From Erythrocercus mccallii (taxonomy: Eukaryota > Chordata > Aves > Passeriformes > Dicruridae): a stretch of DNA of 64,000 nt. Below, piece by piece: positions 11,485 through 24,340 of this stretch. The stretch is taken from assembly GCA_013397435.1 (NCBI GenBank), contig VZRG01000370.1:462506-526505 (forward strand), written 5' to 3'. Made by a program: the position numbers and the translations under genes. How positions within the stretch are numbered: the first letter of the stretch is position 1; every line of letters begins with the position of its first letter. Under the pieces are notes generated by a model. The model was not told where the DNA came from. It ran no database searches and saw nothing but the letters and a program-made list of their open reading frames with translations.

Positions 11485-11720
11485 CTCTGAGAATCTAGAC
11501 TCGATCACAAATGTATTTTCAATGCATTGGTGAAAGCATTTACTTAAAATTATCTCGTTTCCCCTCGGGGAATTTTCAATTAAACAAACACATAATAATT
11601 ATTTCCTTTAATTACTCATCTCTGCTTACCTGGAGCTAGGGCACCTCTGCCCTGTTACACATCTGAGAGCTGTCAGATTGATTCATTAGTATTTATTTGT
11701 TTCCTATATTCAAACCATAG
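11485..11720. promoter_or_regulatory. Candidate conserved non-coding element
   Basis: AT-rich repeat-free block with several ATTA-type cores (aattttcaattaaacaaac, cataataattatttcc, tttaattactc). It also has a CTGTCA core at 11670-11675 next to GATTGATT at 11677-11684, which resembles a MEIS/PBX-type arrangement. The call rests on motif density only. Confidence 0.35.
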
Positions 11721-13284
11721 AGATGTACCATGGGCATTTAAGGAAATGCTGCAGATGTCAAAGGGAATTTTTTCCTCTTGATGAGGACAGCTCAGTTCCT
11801 GTCCAGTGTTTTGGGAGCCTTTCCCAATGCTGGTTACAGCAATTGTGATGATTCACGAAGATTTAAAGGTGGGACTTTTTATCTTCAGGGCTTTCCCTCA
11901 TCATTCCACCTTTCTCAAATATTAAACTCTATGAGAGATTGGATAAGGTTGAATTTTTACAGTTTTGCTTCCCCAAATAACTCACTGGCAATGCACACTC
12001 CCACTTATCCTACTTGGATCCCTGTTGAGCCCACCTCTAGCAAAGGCATGGGAGAAGGAATTTCTCCTCCAGCCCTATCCAAACACCACCAAAGTTCTGG
12101 GGTTTTTATCCATCTCCACATCCCCACAAAACTCCCCACAGCTCCTGAAACCTCCTGATTTCCTTTGGGAGGAGCACACAGACAGTCAGCTGGGATGCAA
12201 ACAACAAAGGCTTGGGAAGTAAATCTTATGTCCAATACACTAAATTATTTTTAATGAAACTATGAATTTCAAGCTGGATCTGCCACTCCCAGCCCTATCC
12301 GCTGCCCCTTCAAGCCTCACCAGGTCTCATCTGCTCCTTTCAAACTCCCACCCAGACCCTGTTATGCTCCTCTTGTAGAATTGTGTATTGATGCCCCAAG
12401 GAGGAGGGCAAATAAAATCAATCTCCCTTACACTGCTGAGCAGCCTCAAGCACTGGTGAAATCAGGGAAAGACTCCGTGGCTTTTACTTCCCACAGAATC
12501 CCCTCAGCAGGAAGGAATCCAGGTTGAGTTGTTTGCTCTTTAAAGCTGAGCTCAGAACCTGAGTGTGATGCAGCCATGGAGAGAGTGCTTTCTTGTACTA
12601 AAGGAAGCAGAAAAAAATATAAATCTAAATATTGCCAGCCCTTCAATCACATCCTAAAATACTCTGTGTTTGCTCCCTGGCAAATGCAGCACTAAAATAA
12701 ATTTTCTGAGGCACCAAAATGACCTGGTGAAAGAACCTTAGTGTCACCACGGGACAAAAAGCACCTTCCCACATCAATATATCTAGAGAAATCCTGTTAG
12801 AATTCAGTTTTAACTGAAGAAGTGGGAGTTTTTTTTACAATGATCATAAATAACCTTTTAAAAGCAATCTCCCCACCAAAAAGCATCAAAATGTCTCCGC
12901 AGATAATTTGGTGAGGTGTGGGTTTGTTTGGTTTTTTTCTGGGTTCTTTTTTTTGTAAAGTCATTTGACTTTCTCTTTGAAACAACAACATCAGCCTTCA
13001 TTAAAGCAAGTTCCCCAAACTGTTTTCCTGTTGAAGAAATGTCATGCAAATCTATGTGAACAGAAAATCTTGGCAGGCAACAGAAAAAGATGAGCATCAT
13101 CTGCAACAACCAGCCATGCTATCCCAGGTGCTCTCCAGGAATAATGAAAGGTGCCACGAGCAGAACACTGTGAAGGTTTTACAAATAAACTTTCAGTAAA
13201 CACGACTGAAGGGCTCGCATGTGTGAGGCCACTCATGTCAGAGGCATTTGCAGGATCAGGGCTTACAGAACCAGGACACAGGGG
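11721..13284. other. Intergenic DNA, nothing recognised
   Basis: No recognised repeat or gene. The 126-codon frame at 11778-12158 overlaps others on both strands and shows no domain. Confidence 0.45.
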
Positions 13285-13520
13285 GAGTTAGAAGATAATT
13301 ATCCAAAGAGACCTACAATAAATATCTGTGGGCCAAACAGCACCATATGCACTGTATATTGATTTGGTAGTAAAGGGATTATTTGAGTGGTAGTGTCTAT
13401 CCTGTATATTATTCAAATACAACAGATGGGAAATTGGCATGCCATGTAAAATACAAAATTCAATATTCACCCAAGTGGGCTGATAAATTATCATAAACCA
13501 TTTATGAATATCCCTCAACC
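13285..13520. promoter_or_regulatory. Candidate conserved non-coding element
   Basis: Repeat-free AT-rich block with GATA/homeodomain-like cores (agataattatcc, ctgataaattatcataaacc, catttatgaatat). It stands apart from flanking sequence by texture only; a multi-species alignment is needed. Confidence 0.3.
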
Positions 13521-16500
13521 ATGAAGCCTAATAATAAAATAAAATTAAAAAACGCAACTCTCAGCCCAGTTCTATCAAACAGCAGAGACAGAGGCATGTG
13601 CTGGAATAAAGGCCCTGTTCTGTCATCCAGGGTGAGCCAAGGCTGGCTCTTCTTCTGCACAGGGTCCCACCAGGCCCAGGAGAAGTTCCATCACTACCAA
13701 GGATAAAAGGAAGGGTCCTTGATCCCATCCTGAAGAGGAATGTCATCGTGAGAGGGGCTGGCATGAGCTGGGAGGTTTGAAAGAAGTGAAGCAGAAAATA
13801 AAGAGGAGCACATTTTCACCCACTGCTTTTCATGAGCAGCGAGTAAACCAGGCAAACCAGAGCTGTTGGATTGAATGGGAACGGGAAGAAGATTCTGCAG
13901 TCCTGGACAAAGACATCAGCATAATGAAAGCACCATGACTACAGGATTCATGCAGAATATTTCCCCTAAGGCAGCCAATACAGCACAGTGCTCTCTGATC
14001 ACCCTTCAGCCTGCTGAAAAGGCTGCTGAACAGAGACTTCAAAAAACAAATCTCTAGCAGGGAATGGCATCTTCAGCCTTCTTTCTAAGCAAATTCTTTT
14101 TACAGTGGTCACCAGGTGGGCTATGACAGACACGAGGAATTTGGACATTGGGTGTATTTTGAATATCAAAACCAAAAGCCAGGTTAAAAACAAGCCTCCA
14201 GTCCCCAGCGACCTACTGGGCTCCTCACATTCCTACAGAGAAGGGGCATGGAAACCAGTTGTTGCCTACTTTGAACCCCACAAGCATGGATCATACAGAA
14301 ATTAAGAATTCAGGGCAAGAACAATATTTGGAAGCCCAAAGGTGGTTGTCTTCTGATCAAAGAAAACTTTTATCCTGGCTGTGTGGGGATAAAATTCATG
14401 AGGACAAATTCAAAACTGGGGGCAATGATGGGGAGAGATGAGAGGATTGAGCATTGCAGCTTCAAGACCTGACCTCAGCTATTCTGGCTGGAAAATAGGG
14501 ACAAATACTCTCTACCCAGAGGGCAGAATTCAGTACAATGTCCTAATGAGCAATTTCTGTCTCACAGAGGACAGCTCGCACCGGGACTTAAGTGGGCAGC
14601 CCAACTGATATGTGAAAATTAGGAATATCCTCTGTCTTCCTTCTGTTAGTTTAGATGCCTGATAGACTCTTTTGTCTAGACTGAGTTATTGCCTGCTCCT
14701 GATAAACCTATCTGTAAGCTGTTAAGAGTATTGACAGGAAGTTAGCCAACATGGCACCATCTGGACCAGTCTAGCCAGTCCCCATGACCATGGCTAAAGA
14801 TGACCCTGCCTCAGGGTTATTAATCAGAAAAGGAAAAATTACCCCCCCGTCCAGACACACGTTTTCACCTCTAGATCATTCTAGAAATAATAATAATGAA
14901 ACTGAAGATCTCTAAAGGTCTGGTTCTCCAGAAAACAAGTCCTTTGGAAATGCTGCATGTTTGTTCTGCACTATGTGTAGTTGTAGCCAACTAAAAGGTA
15001 TCTAGATTTTAAAAAAATAAATAAAAACAAAGCTTATTGTGAGTAGTTCTGGACTAGAAAAAAATTAAAGGTGTGCTTTCACCCATAGACAAGATTTTCA
15101 GAATGAAGCGGAAATAATTCAGGAGGAATTTATAGTAAGGGGATTAATCCTCAAATGACACACAAAAATAAATTACCTGATTTTTTTTTTTTTTTTTTAG
15201 TATTTCTTATCAGCCAGCAGCCTTGTTCTGCTTTCTCCTTGAAAGAAATGCCACCTGTTAGATCACCAAAATGTGGATTTATCTCTCTTGGTCTTCAGAA
15301 AAAACAAACTCACTCTGTTTTGCTCTTCAGAGATCAATTCAGTGTTGTGTCTTTGCACTTTGCTCTGTCTGTAAACTGCAGAGTCACACTTAACAGAAAT
15401 AGGATTCCTCTGCTAAAATCACTGCAGTCCTATGGTATAAATGCTTCCGCTATTAAATTCCAAGAATTTAGGGGATGATGAGGCTGGAATTGCCTCCCTG
15501 GTTTTATCACTGACCTGCTCCGTTAGCAAGGACACTTCTCTCAGGTTTTATGCCTAACTCCTTACATTTTGCCTGTTTTACCTATAGAGATCACACACTC
15601 CTTCAGGATCTCTCAGCCCCAGACTCCACTGGGGCCAAAAATCCCTGTCCATAAGATAATCAGCAACTGCACTTCTCATTCTGGGGGTGTGTGCTCACTC
15701 CTTCAGCAGAGACACAAGGGAAAGGAAAGGGAAAGGTGCAGGTGCCCTTCCGCTGTTGGGCAAGAGGAAACAGGCAAAGAGACATCCAGAGTCACCCCTT
15801 GAATCCATCCCCGGTGATAACAGTGCTGGGCAGGGCTGTGATTCAGAGCATTTCACTCCAATACTTAACAGACACAAAGAGGCATCACAGCAACTTCTCA
15901 CGATGATCAGCCTTGGGGGGGAGGAAATCTGATTCGTGCCTACAAAACATTTTCTCTAGCAATCACATAAAGCAATTATTTGGGATTTCATCCTTTTCAA
16001 GCCATCTCTTTCCTCCTTCCACTCTTCTTCTTTGCCCAGCACACGAGAATCACCAGATTATCAACACAGAACATCACCAGAGACCCTCTTAAATCCGTGG
16101 TAAATGAGTGTCCTGACTTTCAAGACCCTGCAGCTGTCCCTGCTGATCCTGCTTAGTCTAAGGCAAAGACCTCCATGAAGCTCCTCTGCTCCCCTTTTAA
16201 ACACTGGCTTGAACTTTGGGAACCTTTGGGCCATGGGCTGGGTGTGCGTCTTTGTTCTTGGCACTGGGGGTGCAGAGCAGAGTGGCTGCTGGCACACTGT
16301 GACTCCGTTTTGCATCCTATGCCCATGAGAACGGGAACCTGGCCCACCCTTTTTGAGGTGATACCATCCCAAATCCATTTGTTATGAATAAATTTTGTTC
16401 TCTACACATTCTTTGGCCTCTTCTGGCTCTCCTACCATCTTTTTTTCCTTTTTACAATAAGGATTTCGGGCTGTGGACTTCCACAATCTCAGTTGCCATG

Positions 16501-16779
16501 CAAACTGGGTCCTTCTCATCCTCCCAAGAATAGAAACTTCCACCTGTAGCATTCAATTAGCTTTCAGATGCCTGATCACATCAACACAGGCTTTTCTCAC
16601 ATCCCCATTACTTTAACATTTGCTTTACAGTGACAAGCAATGCTGTGCAGGTTCTTGCACCCTGAAGTAACAGGGCACTAATGTGCCATTACTATAATTA
16701 AGAAATACAGGACAATTCAGTGGCAAAAAGAGAGGGGGAAAAAAAAAATAGACAAAGACAGAGAAGCCCCCTGCAACAT
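13521..16779. other. Intergenic DNA, nothing recognised
   Basis: About 3.2 kb with no recognised repeat family, RNA or gene. There is a T-run at 15179-15200. Short open frames are scattered over both strands and none exceeds about 107 codons. Confidence 0.45.
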
Positions 16780-17345
16780 AATTGGTCACTGCTATGAATC
16801 TTTACTCAGGGGACAGATAGCACGACCAGAGGTAATAGCTTACACACGTATTCTTGAGCTGTGCAATAGATGGAAAAGTGTCCCAGATGGATTGGGCAGG
16901 GGCTTAGTTCCGGGATTATGATGAGACAGTGGGTAATTATTGAGTGGCATTGCCTCAGCGCTGATTATATCTGCAAGCTTGTTCCTTTCCTTCAGAGGAA
17001 AGCATTGATAAAGATAAACCATGCTGCTCTATGTCCTTCATGTAGCACAAAACAACACATTTCAATCTAACAGGATCAGGTCTCCACTTTGATCACAATC
17101 TGTTACCTAGATGTCTTTGCAAATTAATCAGCCCTGCTTGTTTAGCTCCAGTCAGTTTGTACTGCTAAATTAATAAATGTACTAGGAGCAACAGAATACA
17201 TAATTAAATTCTACAGTTTAATCTCCACATAATAATTTTGACCTTAGTCTGGGGCCTCTGTTATAGCCAGCAACACATTGAATAGAGGCAGACCTTGCAA
17301 TGCAGCTTACACTAACAATCTACCTTGAATGATTACGCAGGGGCA
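16780..17345. promoter_or_regulatory. Candidate conserved non-coding element with TCF/LEF site
   Basis: A long repeat-free block with homeodomain cores (gggtaattattgagtgg, gcaaattaatcagc, ctaaattaataaatg, acataattaaattc), a TCF/LEF-type CTTTGATC at 17087-17094 and retained CpGs (gcacgacc, acacgtattc, tcagcgctg, ttccggg, attacgcag). The texture is the same as in the block at 52540-53800. Enhancer function is inferred, not seen. Confidence 0.5.
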
Positions 17346-19330
17346 TCACAATCAAGGGCTACTAAAATAGAGGAAATTAGGAAAACAAAATTGTGACCAC
17401 AGCTTCTGCTGTGAAAACAGTAGGAAACAAAAGGGAGCTAATGCAGCACAAGGTCACACCTACCTCAAAAATTAGAGAAAAGTGCCTCTGCCTTGGTTCA
17501 GTTAACCAGAAACATTTTGTATTTCCAGTATCTGCATCAAATGCAACCCAGAAGAGCAGAGGCTGGCTTATGTTCTTCCCAGGAACACTTCCAAACTTTT
17601 AGGAGAAGAACAGGTTGTGCCATGGAAGGGTTTTCTGTGCTGGCCTTGTCGAAGGCAACACCATTGATTTATCATAGCTGTTCAACATATCTGTATTTAG
17701 TTAACACCTCTCTCCCATGTTATGTACAATTTATATTTAAATCTGTTCTCTTCCCACTAGTGGGAATTCAGGAACTGTTCCAAGCATTTCCCACATCTGC
17801 ACCAGCTGCAAAGCACCCAAAAAGAGATCAGAGATGTCAGAGATTGTTTCAGTAACAGAGATACCTGCTGAACACTCTGCCCACAGAGCTCCATGAGGAA
17901 GAGGCAGGGGCATCAAGGGAGCTTCACCTTTAACTTGCAGCCTGCAAAGGTTGTCTCTAAGAGGCTCACAAAACAACCCCTAAAAGGGGTTAATGTCAGT
18001 GTTTAAGGCTCTGCATCCTCACTGCACCTTCAGGCACACCCATAATCATTGACTGAGCAGATCCATCCAGCTCTGCTTTCCCTATGGACACAGCAGCCTG
18101 TGGGTACCTGTTCAGCCACGCTACTGACAACCAGCCAGCCAGGCATCCTCAATACTCAGCTCCTCTGCGCGCTCAGGACCTTTCCGTGAGGTTTCTGACC
18201 TCCCCAAAAATTGTGTCTTGCTCATGTACAAGGAAGTGCAGACCTACACAGAAAATGTGCATCAGAGTTCCCACTGTGTGGCACAAATACTGTTTGAAAT
18301 CTTTACATTCTCCTGCTTTGCCATGAGTGTTGTTTTCTGGCTGCCACACGTTCTACATCAGAGGCTCTAATATAAAAAGACAGAGGTGAAAAATCAGAAA
18401 ATGCTAAAGCTTGGTTCAAAACCAGCCCGAATCACTGAGATCCACTGGTTTTGACTGGTTGTTTTGGGGCCAGCAGGCTGGAGGCACCAATGATCTGATG
18501 GACCAGTAGAACTTATTCCTGGGGTAGAGAAAAAGTCGTGAATAACAAACTGAACTGCTTGTTTTAAAAAACAGCACATTGAAGAAATAAAATCAGAACA
18601 ACAAGGAAAATACCTGGTAGTAATGGTTATTATCCATTTCCTTTAAAATATTTTAATTAAAAGCCAGCGAGCTGCCTTAACGCTTTGTGATTTGAGATAG
18701 CATCAGGAGCTTAAAAAACAGTTTGGCAGGGAACATTTAGCAGACCCCATGAGCAGTAAAACATCTGATGGAGCTTGGACTCTGCCTAAGACCTTGACTG
18801 TGGTAGCTGGCACTAGAATCCTTCAAAGAACTGAAGGCAAATAGTGCTATTATTTATACAACTGTCAACAAATTCAGTGCTATAGGTCCAAGTGTTTGCA
18901 GTACTCAGAGATTTCAAAATGATTTAGAGTGATCAAACTCTCAAACTATGTGCAATTATGGCATGGAACAGCACAAAATTAGAGCTGGCAGTGGATGCTC
19001 CTCTTGGACATGCAAGTTCTCTCCTGTAAGCTCTGTCAAGTCTCTGTGCACTCACAGTAACACAACTGTGGCCAGAGATGATGCATTACAGGAGCATATC
19101 TTCATTCAAAATTTATGGTGCAAATCCAAAAATTAGCATTGAGCTCACTGTCCTCCTCCAGTGCATACCAAGGTTTAGATGTGACTCACTGCAGAATGGG
19201 GCAAAGGGGTGAGCTGGAAGCTGGTTGGGTCAGATAAAGTTTCTAGAAGTTCTCAACCCCTAAGAATGTCTTGGTCTAATGGGAAGCAGCAGCAAGTATA
19301 AGGGGTAGACTGATAAAATGAATGATAAAA
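17346..19330. other. Intergenic DNA, nothing recognised
   Basis: No repeat family or gene recognised. Short open frames on both strands look like chance. Confidence 0.45.
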
Positions 19331-19600
19331 TCATAGAATCCTTTAGGTTGGAAAAGCCCTCCAAGATCACCAAGTCCAACCACTCCCCCAGCACTGGAAG
19401 GACACCACTAGCCCATGTCCCCAGGTGCAGCATCCACATCTTTTAAATCCTCCCAGAAATTGTGACTCCACCACGGCCCTGGGCAGCCTGTGCCAGTGCT
19501 TGGCAACCCTTTTGGTGAAGGAATATTTCTTAATCTCCAATCTAAACTTCCCCTGGCACAGCTTGAGGCTGCTCCTTCTTGCAAAAAAGAGAAATCACAA
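19331..19600 (-). mobile_element. CR1: CR1 LINE 3' end
   Basis: Starts with tcatagaatcctttaggttg, followed by ccaagatcaccaagtcca, then the cctgggcagcctgtgccagt and aggaatatttcttaatctcc segments. All are CR1 3'-end landmarks in reverse orientation. It is the same subfamily type as the copies at 27147 and 27672. The open frame at 19425-19607 is a translation of this repeat; near-identical peptide patterns appear in the other two copies. Confidence 0.9.
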
Positions 19601-20049
19601 TGCATGAGGAATGGCAACAGAACCTGCTGAAAGATAACAGGAAAACAGACAAAACCACTGAGCATATAGGAAAAAGATTGAATCCCTCCTGACTAGGACT
19701 AAGGGAGCAATCCTCCAGCTCTGCAGCTCTTGTTAAGAATTTGGATAGATGGATGCATGGAGTGAGTTATGGTCTAGCACAGTGGGCCTCATGAGCAAAC
19801 ACAGATATCCAAAATGGAGATATCTCTCTTTGAGCTATTTATCTGCAGCTCTTGTCAATAAATGGAGTGAGAGAGAGGGAGAGAGAGGCACTTCTACAAA
19901 CTGATCCTTCTGATGTCCACCTTAGCCATCAAAGCTTAGATGCTTCCTGAGTCTCAGTCCTGGTTTGTCACCTGTCAAATCCACCCTGCTCCTTGTGGCA
20001 GCTCTCACACACCCCACTGTCCCCAGGTGCTGCGTGCCAGGGAGATAAC
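19601..20049. other. Intergenic DNA with short (GA)n tract
   Basis: Nothing recognised except a GAGAGA-type tract at about 19865-19888. Confidence 0.5.
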
Positions 20050-20592
20050 AGAGAATCACAGAATCGTACAGGATCTGTTGGGTTGGGAAAGAGCTCAGAG
20101 ACCATCGAGTCCCACCTATGACTGAACACCAACCTTGTCAACCAGGCCATGGCACCGAGGGCTGTGTGCAGCCTTCCCTTAAACACCTCTGGAAATGGGC
20201 ATTTTTATACCTCCCTGGGCAGTCTATTCCAAAAGTCTAATTACTTTTTCTGTCAAGAATTTATCCCTAATATTCAACCGAACCCTCCCATGGAACGTCT
20301 TAGGACCGTGTCCCCTTGTCCTGCCCCTTGTTCCCTGGGGAGCAGAGCCTGACCCCCTATGGCTGCACCCAGGGAGTTGTGCAGAGCCAGAAGGTCCCCC
20401 CTGAGCCTCCTTTTCTCCAGGCTGAGCCATTCCTGGTGCTCCAGACCCTTCCCCTGCTCTATTCCTTTCTCTGCACACACTCCAGCCCCTCAATGTCCAT
20501 CCTGTCCCAGAACTGGACACAGCACCCAAGGTGTGGCTTCAGCAGTGCCCAGCACGGGGCAAGGATCACTCCCCTGCTCCTGCTGTCACATT
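20050..20592 (-). mobile_element. CR1: CR1 LINE, longer 3' copy
   Basis: Begins at agaatcacagaatcgtaca and passes the landmarks gttgggttgggaaagagctc, ccctaatattcaacc, tccttttctccaggctga, cagaactggacacagca and tcagcagtgcccagca. This is the expected order for about 540 bases of reverse-oriented avian CR1, reaching into the end of the coding part or its 3' flank. It is 5'-truncated. The frames at 20195-20404, 20316-20600 and 20224-20529 are all read from this repeat. Confidence 0.93.
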
Positions 20593-20769
20593 ATTCCTGA
20601 TCTGAGGAAGGAGAAGGCCTGAAATCTGATGGCTCCATACCTGGAGCACTGAACTGCTCCTCTGCACAGAGACCTATTGATGGCCACACATCCTGATCAC
20701 CACAGAGCTCTCAAAACATTCCCCCTGCACTCAGCGCTTCTCCTGTGTTCATCAGGGCTGGATGCTGGC

Positions 20770-20965
20770 ATGATAAATGAGGCAAAACCCCAATATTGTA
20801 CTAAATTAACGTGATTTACAGCCCTTCATACCACAGAAAAGCATAAATCACCCTAAAATAGCCATGTCTCAGATCTTGTTGCGTAATCAAATGCAGTATT
20901 TAGCACAATTGTGTCATTTTTCATGTGTGCTGTATGTAAAGTGACACAAACCACCTCTTTACACT
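20770..20965. promoter_or_regulatory. Candidate conserved non-coding element
   Basis: Repeat-free AT-rich block between two CR1 pieces, with retained CpGs (ttaacgtgat, ttgcgtaatc), an aagcataaatcac segment and several TAAAT/TAATC cores. Weak call on texture only. Confidence 0.3.
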
Positions 20966-21000
20966 GTGTACATGCAAGTCACAGAGATAGGAAATAACCA

Positions 21001-21045
21001 GAGAATATTCTGAGTTAGAAGGGACCAACAAGGATTGTCTTTTAT
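21001..21045 (-). mobile_element. CR1: Possible CR1 3'-tail fragment
   Basis: The short run gagaatattctgagttagaa followed by gggaccaacaaggattgtc resembles the tail of some CR1 subfamilies (gaattgctgagttggaaggg type). It is too short to be sure. Confidence 0.4.
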
Positions 21046-21089
21046 CTTGTTTTTTAAAACAACATTATGCCTTATAGAAGGGTGGCCAG

Positions 21090-21480
21090 GACTTAGTTTT
21101 AAAGCCTCATTTTAAACATCTATAAAAACAGCACCCATGCAACTAATTTATTTATAGCTTGCAGTTTATATTAGCAATTATTACTAAGCAGAAGCAAAGC
21201 ACATTCAATTTAAATGTTTATTTTTTTAAAAAAAGGGAGACGAAATGAAAAAACAGAATTAGGAGCAAAATTTAGTATTCTCAAAGAATAAATAGACTTG
21301 TAACACTGCAAGGACAATTCAAGCAATCAGCCCTGTTCACCATTTATATCAATTATAAACGTAAAGATCGACTAGAATATGGAAATCTCTGGAGGCTAGA
21401 GGTATTAAAAATATTATGCAGAATTGTCATGCACTATTCTTAAAAAATAAACTCCAAACCTGTGCGTAATGTGGGAGCAG
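21090..21480. promoter_or_regulatory. Candidate conserved non-coding element
   Basis: AT-rich repeat-free stretch with aactaatttatttatagc, tattagcaattattact, tatcaattataaacg and a retained aaagatcgactag. Texture is similar to the other candidate elements; alignment is needed. Confidence 0.35.
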
Positions 21481-22042
21481 ATAAGCATTTGCAGTCAGGT
21501 TGTTGATCCAAAGAGAGTAATTAAGGAAGGTGAGGTCTAAACTTGTCAAAGTCATTTTGCCCTACTTTCCTATTTATAGGTTTCAAAATGGAAAAAGCCT
21601 TCAAAAGGATTTGCATCCTAGCTTCCCTCTGTAAGATCCTTCTGCAAGAGATTTGAGAATTAGCTGCTGTGCCTGCAGTATATTAAAATCTTTGACAGCC
21701 ATCCACTTGGGGAATCCCTGGGAAAAAAAAAAAAAAAAGAAACAACACACACAAAAAAATAACCACCTCATTTTGCTTCAAAAGGTTCACAATATCACTT
21801 GAAAGTGGAGAATAAATCACTGTTCTTCAGAATTGTTCCTGAGGCTTTTCCATCCTGGGAGGTCCTGCAGAGGGAAGGGTGTGTGGAAGTGCAGCCTCCC
21901 ACACCTTGTCCTGATGCTCACCTGGTCCAAAGGTGTCTCCTGGCCCTGGACCAGAGCAGGAGGGAGAGAGAAGGGCCACTTCCTTCTCTCTCAGAGTGGT
22001 TGTGTGAGATAAGGAATAGATCCAGTCACTCCTCTAATCTCA
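21481..22042. other. Intergenic DNA, nothing recognised
   Basis: Contains an A-run at about 21722-21739. The frame at 21799-22266 (155 codons) runs into the CR1 copy at 22043 and is not considered real. Confidence 0.45.
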
Positions 22043-22172
22043 GCATCACGGAATTCCAGAATGGTTTGGGTTGGGAGGGATCCATCCCATTCCACCCCCT
22101 GCCATGGGCACAGACCCCTTCCACAATCCCAGATTCCTCCAAGCCCTGTCCAGCCTGGCATGGAACACAGAA
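22043..22172 (-). mobile_element. CR1: CR1 LINE 3'-end fragment
   Basis: The landmarks gaattccagaatggtttggg, ttgggagggatccatcccat, ccccctgccatgggcacaga and attcctccaagccctgtcc mark a reverse-oriented CR1 tail about 130 bases long. Frames at 21991-22272 and 22026-22217 are read from it. Confidence 0.88.
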
Positions 22173-24029
22173 GCGCTGCATAACAACTAAAAAATACAAG
22201 TTCCAAGCATCCCTCATAGAAATTTGCTTGAAAAGACAAGACAGTATTGGGCCTCTGCTCTGTTAAAGACAAAATATTCTTTGGGTGAAATCTCCTCGAC
22301 TTTTTCCTGCACCGGTAATTTTAAACCCTCTTTAAACTCAAACCTCTGCAAGACAATCTGGTGACATACCAGTGGTAATGTGTTGAAATGTGTTGATAGA
22401 AATGTTTTACATGAAAAAGAAAATAAGCTTTTAACCTTGAGAGCTGAAAAAATTGACATTTTTTGTCATTCAATATTTTTGACAAAACCAAGGAAAGTCC
22501 ATCTTGAAAAAAATTTAAACTGCAACCTTGATTTTAAAAAAAGAGAGAAAAGGAACTACTTTAGTGCAAATTGTTCAACTGCTACATTCTCAGCTATGAA
22601 AAACTTGCTTTAAATGGATGCTTTAAACATCGAGTTTTCCACTTATCACAGAAAAAGAAGTTTTCTTTGAGCTGGTCTTCAGTAGATGAGGTCTGTGCTT
22701 TTTAAAATTGACAACCAAGCCTGGCTTTGCCCTGTGACTTTGCAGCTAAAGGCAACATCTGGCTCCAAATATATTCTTATGTCTCATAGGCAAATGAGGA
22801 ACTATTCAGTGGGCAGACAGGTGTGTGCTGTGGGGGACACCACATTATCACAAAATGTAACTTCTCCCTTCCACTTATCTCAGCTTCCTTGTGGCAGGCC
22901 ATGAAAAAGCAGGGAGTTGTCAAACTCCAACGTCACTGCTCTGCAAGCAGATAAAGAGCACAGCTAAAGTGATGAAAATTAAAATATTTGGGCAAGCCAA
23001 AGGACAAAAAAAAAAAAAAGCTGACTCATTTTCTAAACTGTTCCAGAAATTTGGAAAAATAAGCCAGTGAATGATTTTGTTTCTCTTGTTCATTCACTCA
23101 GATTTACCAATCATCATTACAAAGTTTGAGTGTTTCTCATCACAAGGATTAAAGGTGAGCTGACATGGGCAGATGCCATAAAAGAAACTGCTTCTTCTAC
23201 CTTGGCACTTTGCAATCCTGAGAGACAAGCAATGCTTAAGGAAATGTGCTTTTTATGCCCACAGTGATCCTGCTGGAGAGAACATCAGCGGAAAGTGTCA
23301 TTTAGATAATTAAAAGTGAGAACTAGCAGAAACTGCATCCAGAAACACACAAAAATTATAAAATTTGCCCGGGGGCCTCTTCTGTTATTCTGTTTGTGAT
23401 TTTGAGGACAAGATTTTTAGCTGAGTAACACGATGCAAGTCCACCCACAGCTGGGAGTAAGCTGGTTTGCAACAGCTGAACATTAAGTCCAGCAGCTTTA
23501 TGGCATTTTAAACTCCTCCTTTGAATTCTCCCATTTTTTTTTCCACTGCTATCGCCCTTCCAAGAGAGCATTCATCCCACAACACCTTATCTACAAAGGG
23601 CTCTGCAGAAGATATGACCCTTGAATGCTGACTGGGATGGATTGGGAGGAAAGGCTGGCTGGCTTGCTACCCTTAAACTGGTTTAGCCTTTTTTTTTTCC
23701 CCTTTCCTTAAGTCATAGCCTAAATTATCTGAGAGAGAGCAAACCAATGTTTTAGAAATGGAAAACCCACTCTCTGCTATGTAGGGGTGCCTCTAACAGG
23801 AGATATCTCCCCAAATCCAGCCTCTCCGACTTGAGTTTCAAAGGAGCCTTCAAAGGACATCTCATTTTGCTGCTTCTGCACGGCTCCCACCACCTCCTCA
23901 CCTGCTTGCAGAGGTGCGCAGCCACCGCCTTTGCAAGGGTGCCACGTCCCTGAGATTTGGCCAATCAACACGGTACTCTTTACCCCAAAATAGCGCAGGT
24001 ACCCCTTGGACTCAGGAGCCCAAGGCGCC
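22173..24029. other. Intergenic DNA
   Basis: No gene or repeat family recognised apart from the 32-bp repeat at 22348-22379 listed separately. A-run at about 23006-23020. Confidence 0.45.
22348..22379. repeat. 32-bp dispersed direct repeat, copy 1
   Basis: The sequence starting gcaagacaatctggtgac and ending accagtggtaat recurs in the same orientation at 24030-24061 with 30 of 32 bases identical by hand alignment. The flanks do not match well, although a weak ctca...gcaag similarity upstream and a tgtt...ga similarity downstream suggest remnants of a longer unit. I do not recognise the family. Confidence 0.8.
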
Positions 24030-24061
24030 GCAAGGCAATCCGGTGACATACCAGTGGTAAT
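24030..24061. repeat. 32-bp dispersed direct repeat, copy 2
   Basis: Partner of 22348-22379, differing at two positions (gcaaggcaatccggtgac in this copy). The start-to-start distance is 1682 bases. This copy keeps a CpG where copy 1 has TG, consistent with copy 1 having lost it by CpG decay. Confidence 0.8.
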
Positions 24062-24297
24062 TGTTCTGACAAGGACCCTCTGAGCAGTGTCACTGGAGGT
24101 GACAGTCACTGGCAGGCTCCAGCTTAGCAGCAAGGTCACCGGGGAAAGGCACTTCCCACTAATGCTGTCAGGCAGAGCAGTTGTAGGCAAATCTTTTGTG
24201 TTCCCGAGTGACCACCAGCCTGGAGGGCAAGAGATGGCAGGGGGAATGACAGATAAAGCACGGCACTTAAAAACGCCTGGTTTTCCTTCTAAAATTA

Positions 24298-24299
24298 TC

Positions 24300-24340
<41 letters not shown>

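Noticed and set aside
14520..14820. Possible LTR or SINE around gcctgatagactcttttgtc
   Set aside because: No terminal motifs, target duplication or second copy visible; no family recognised.
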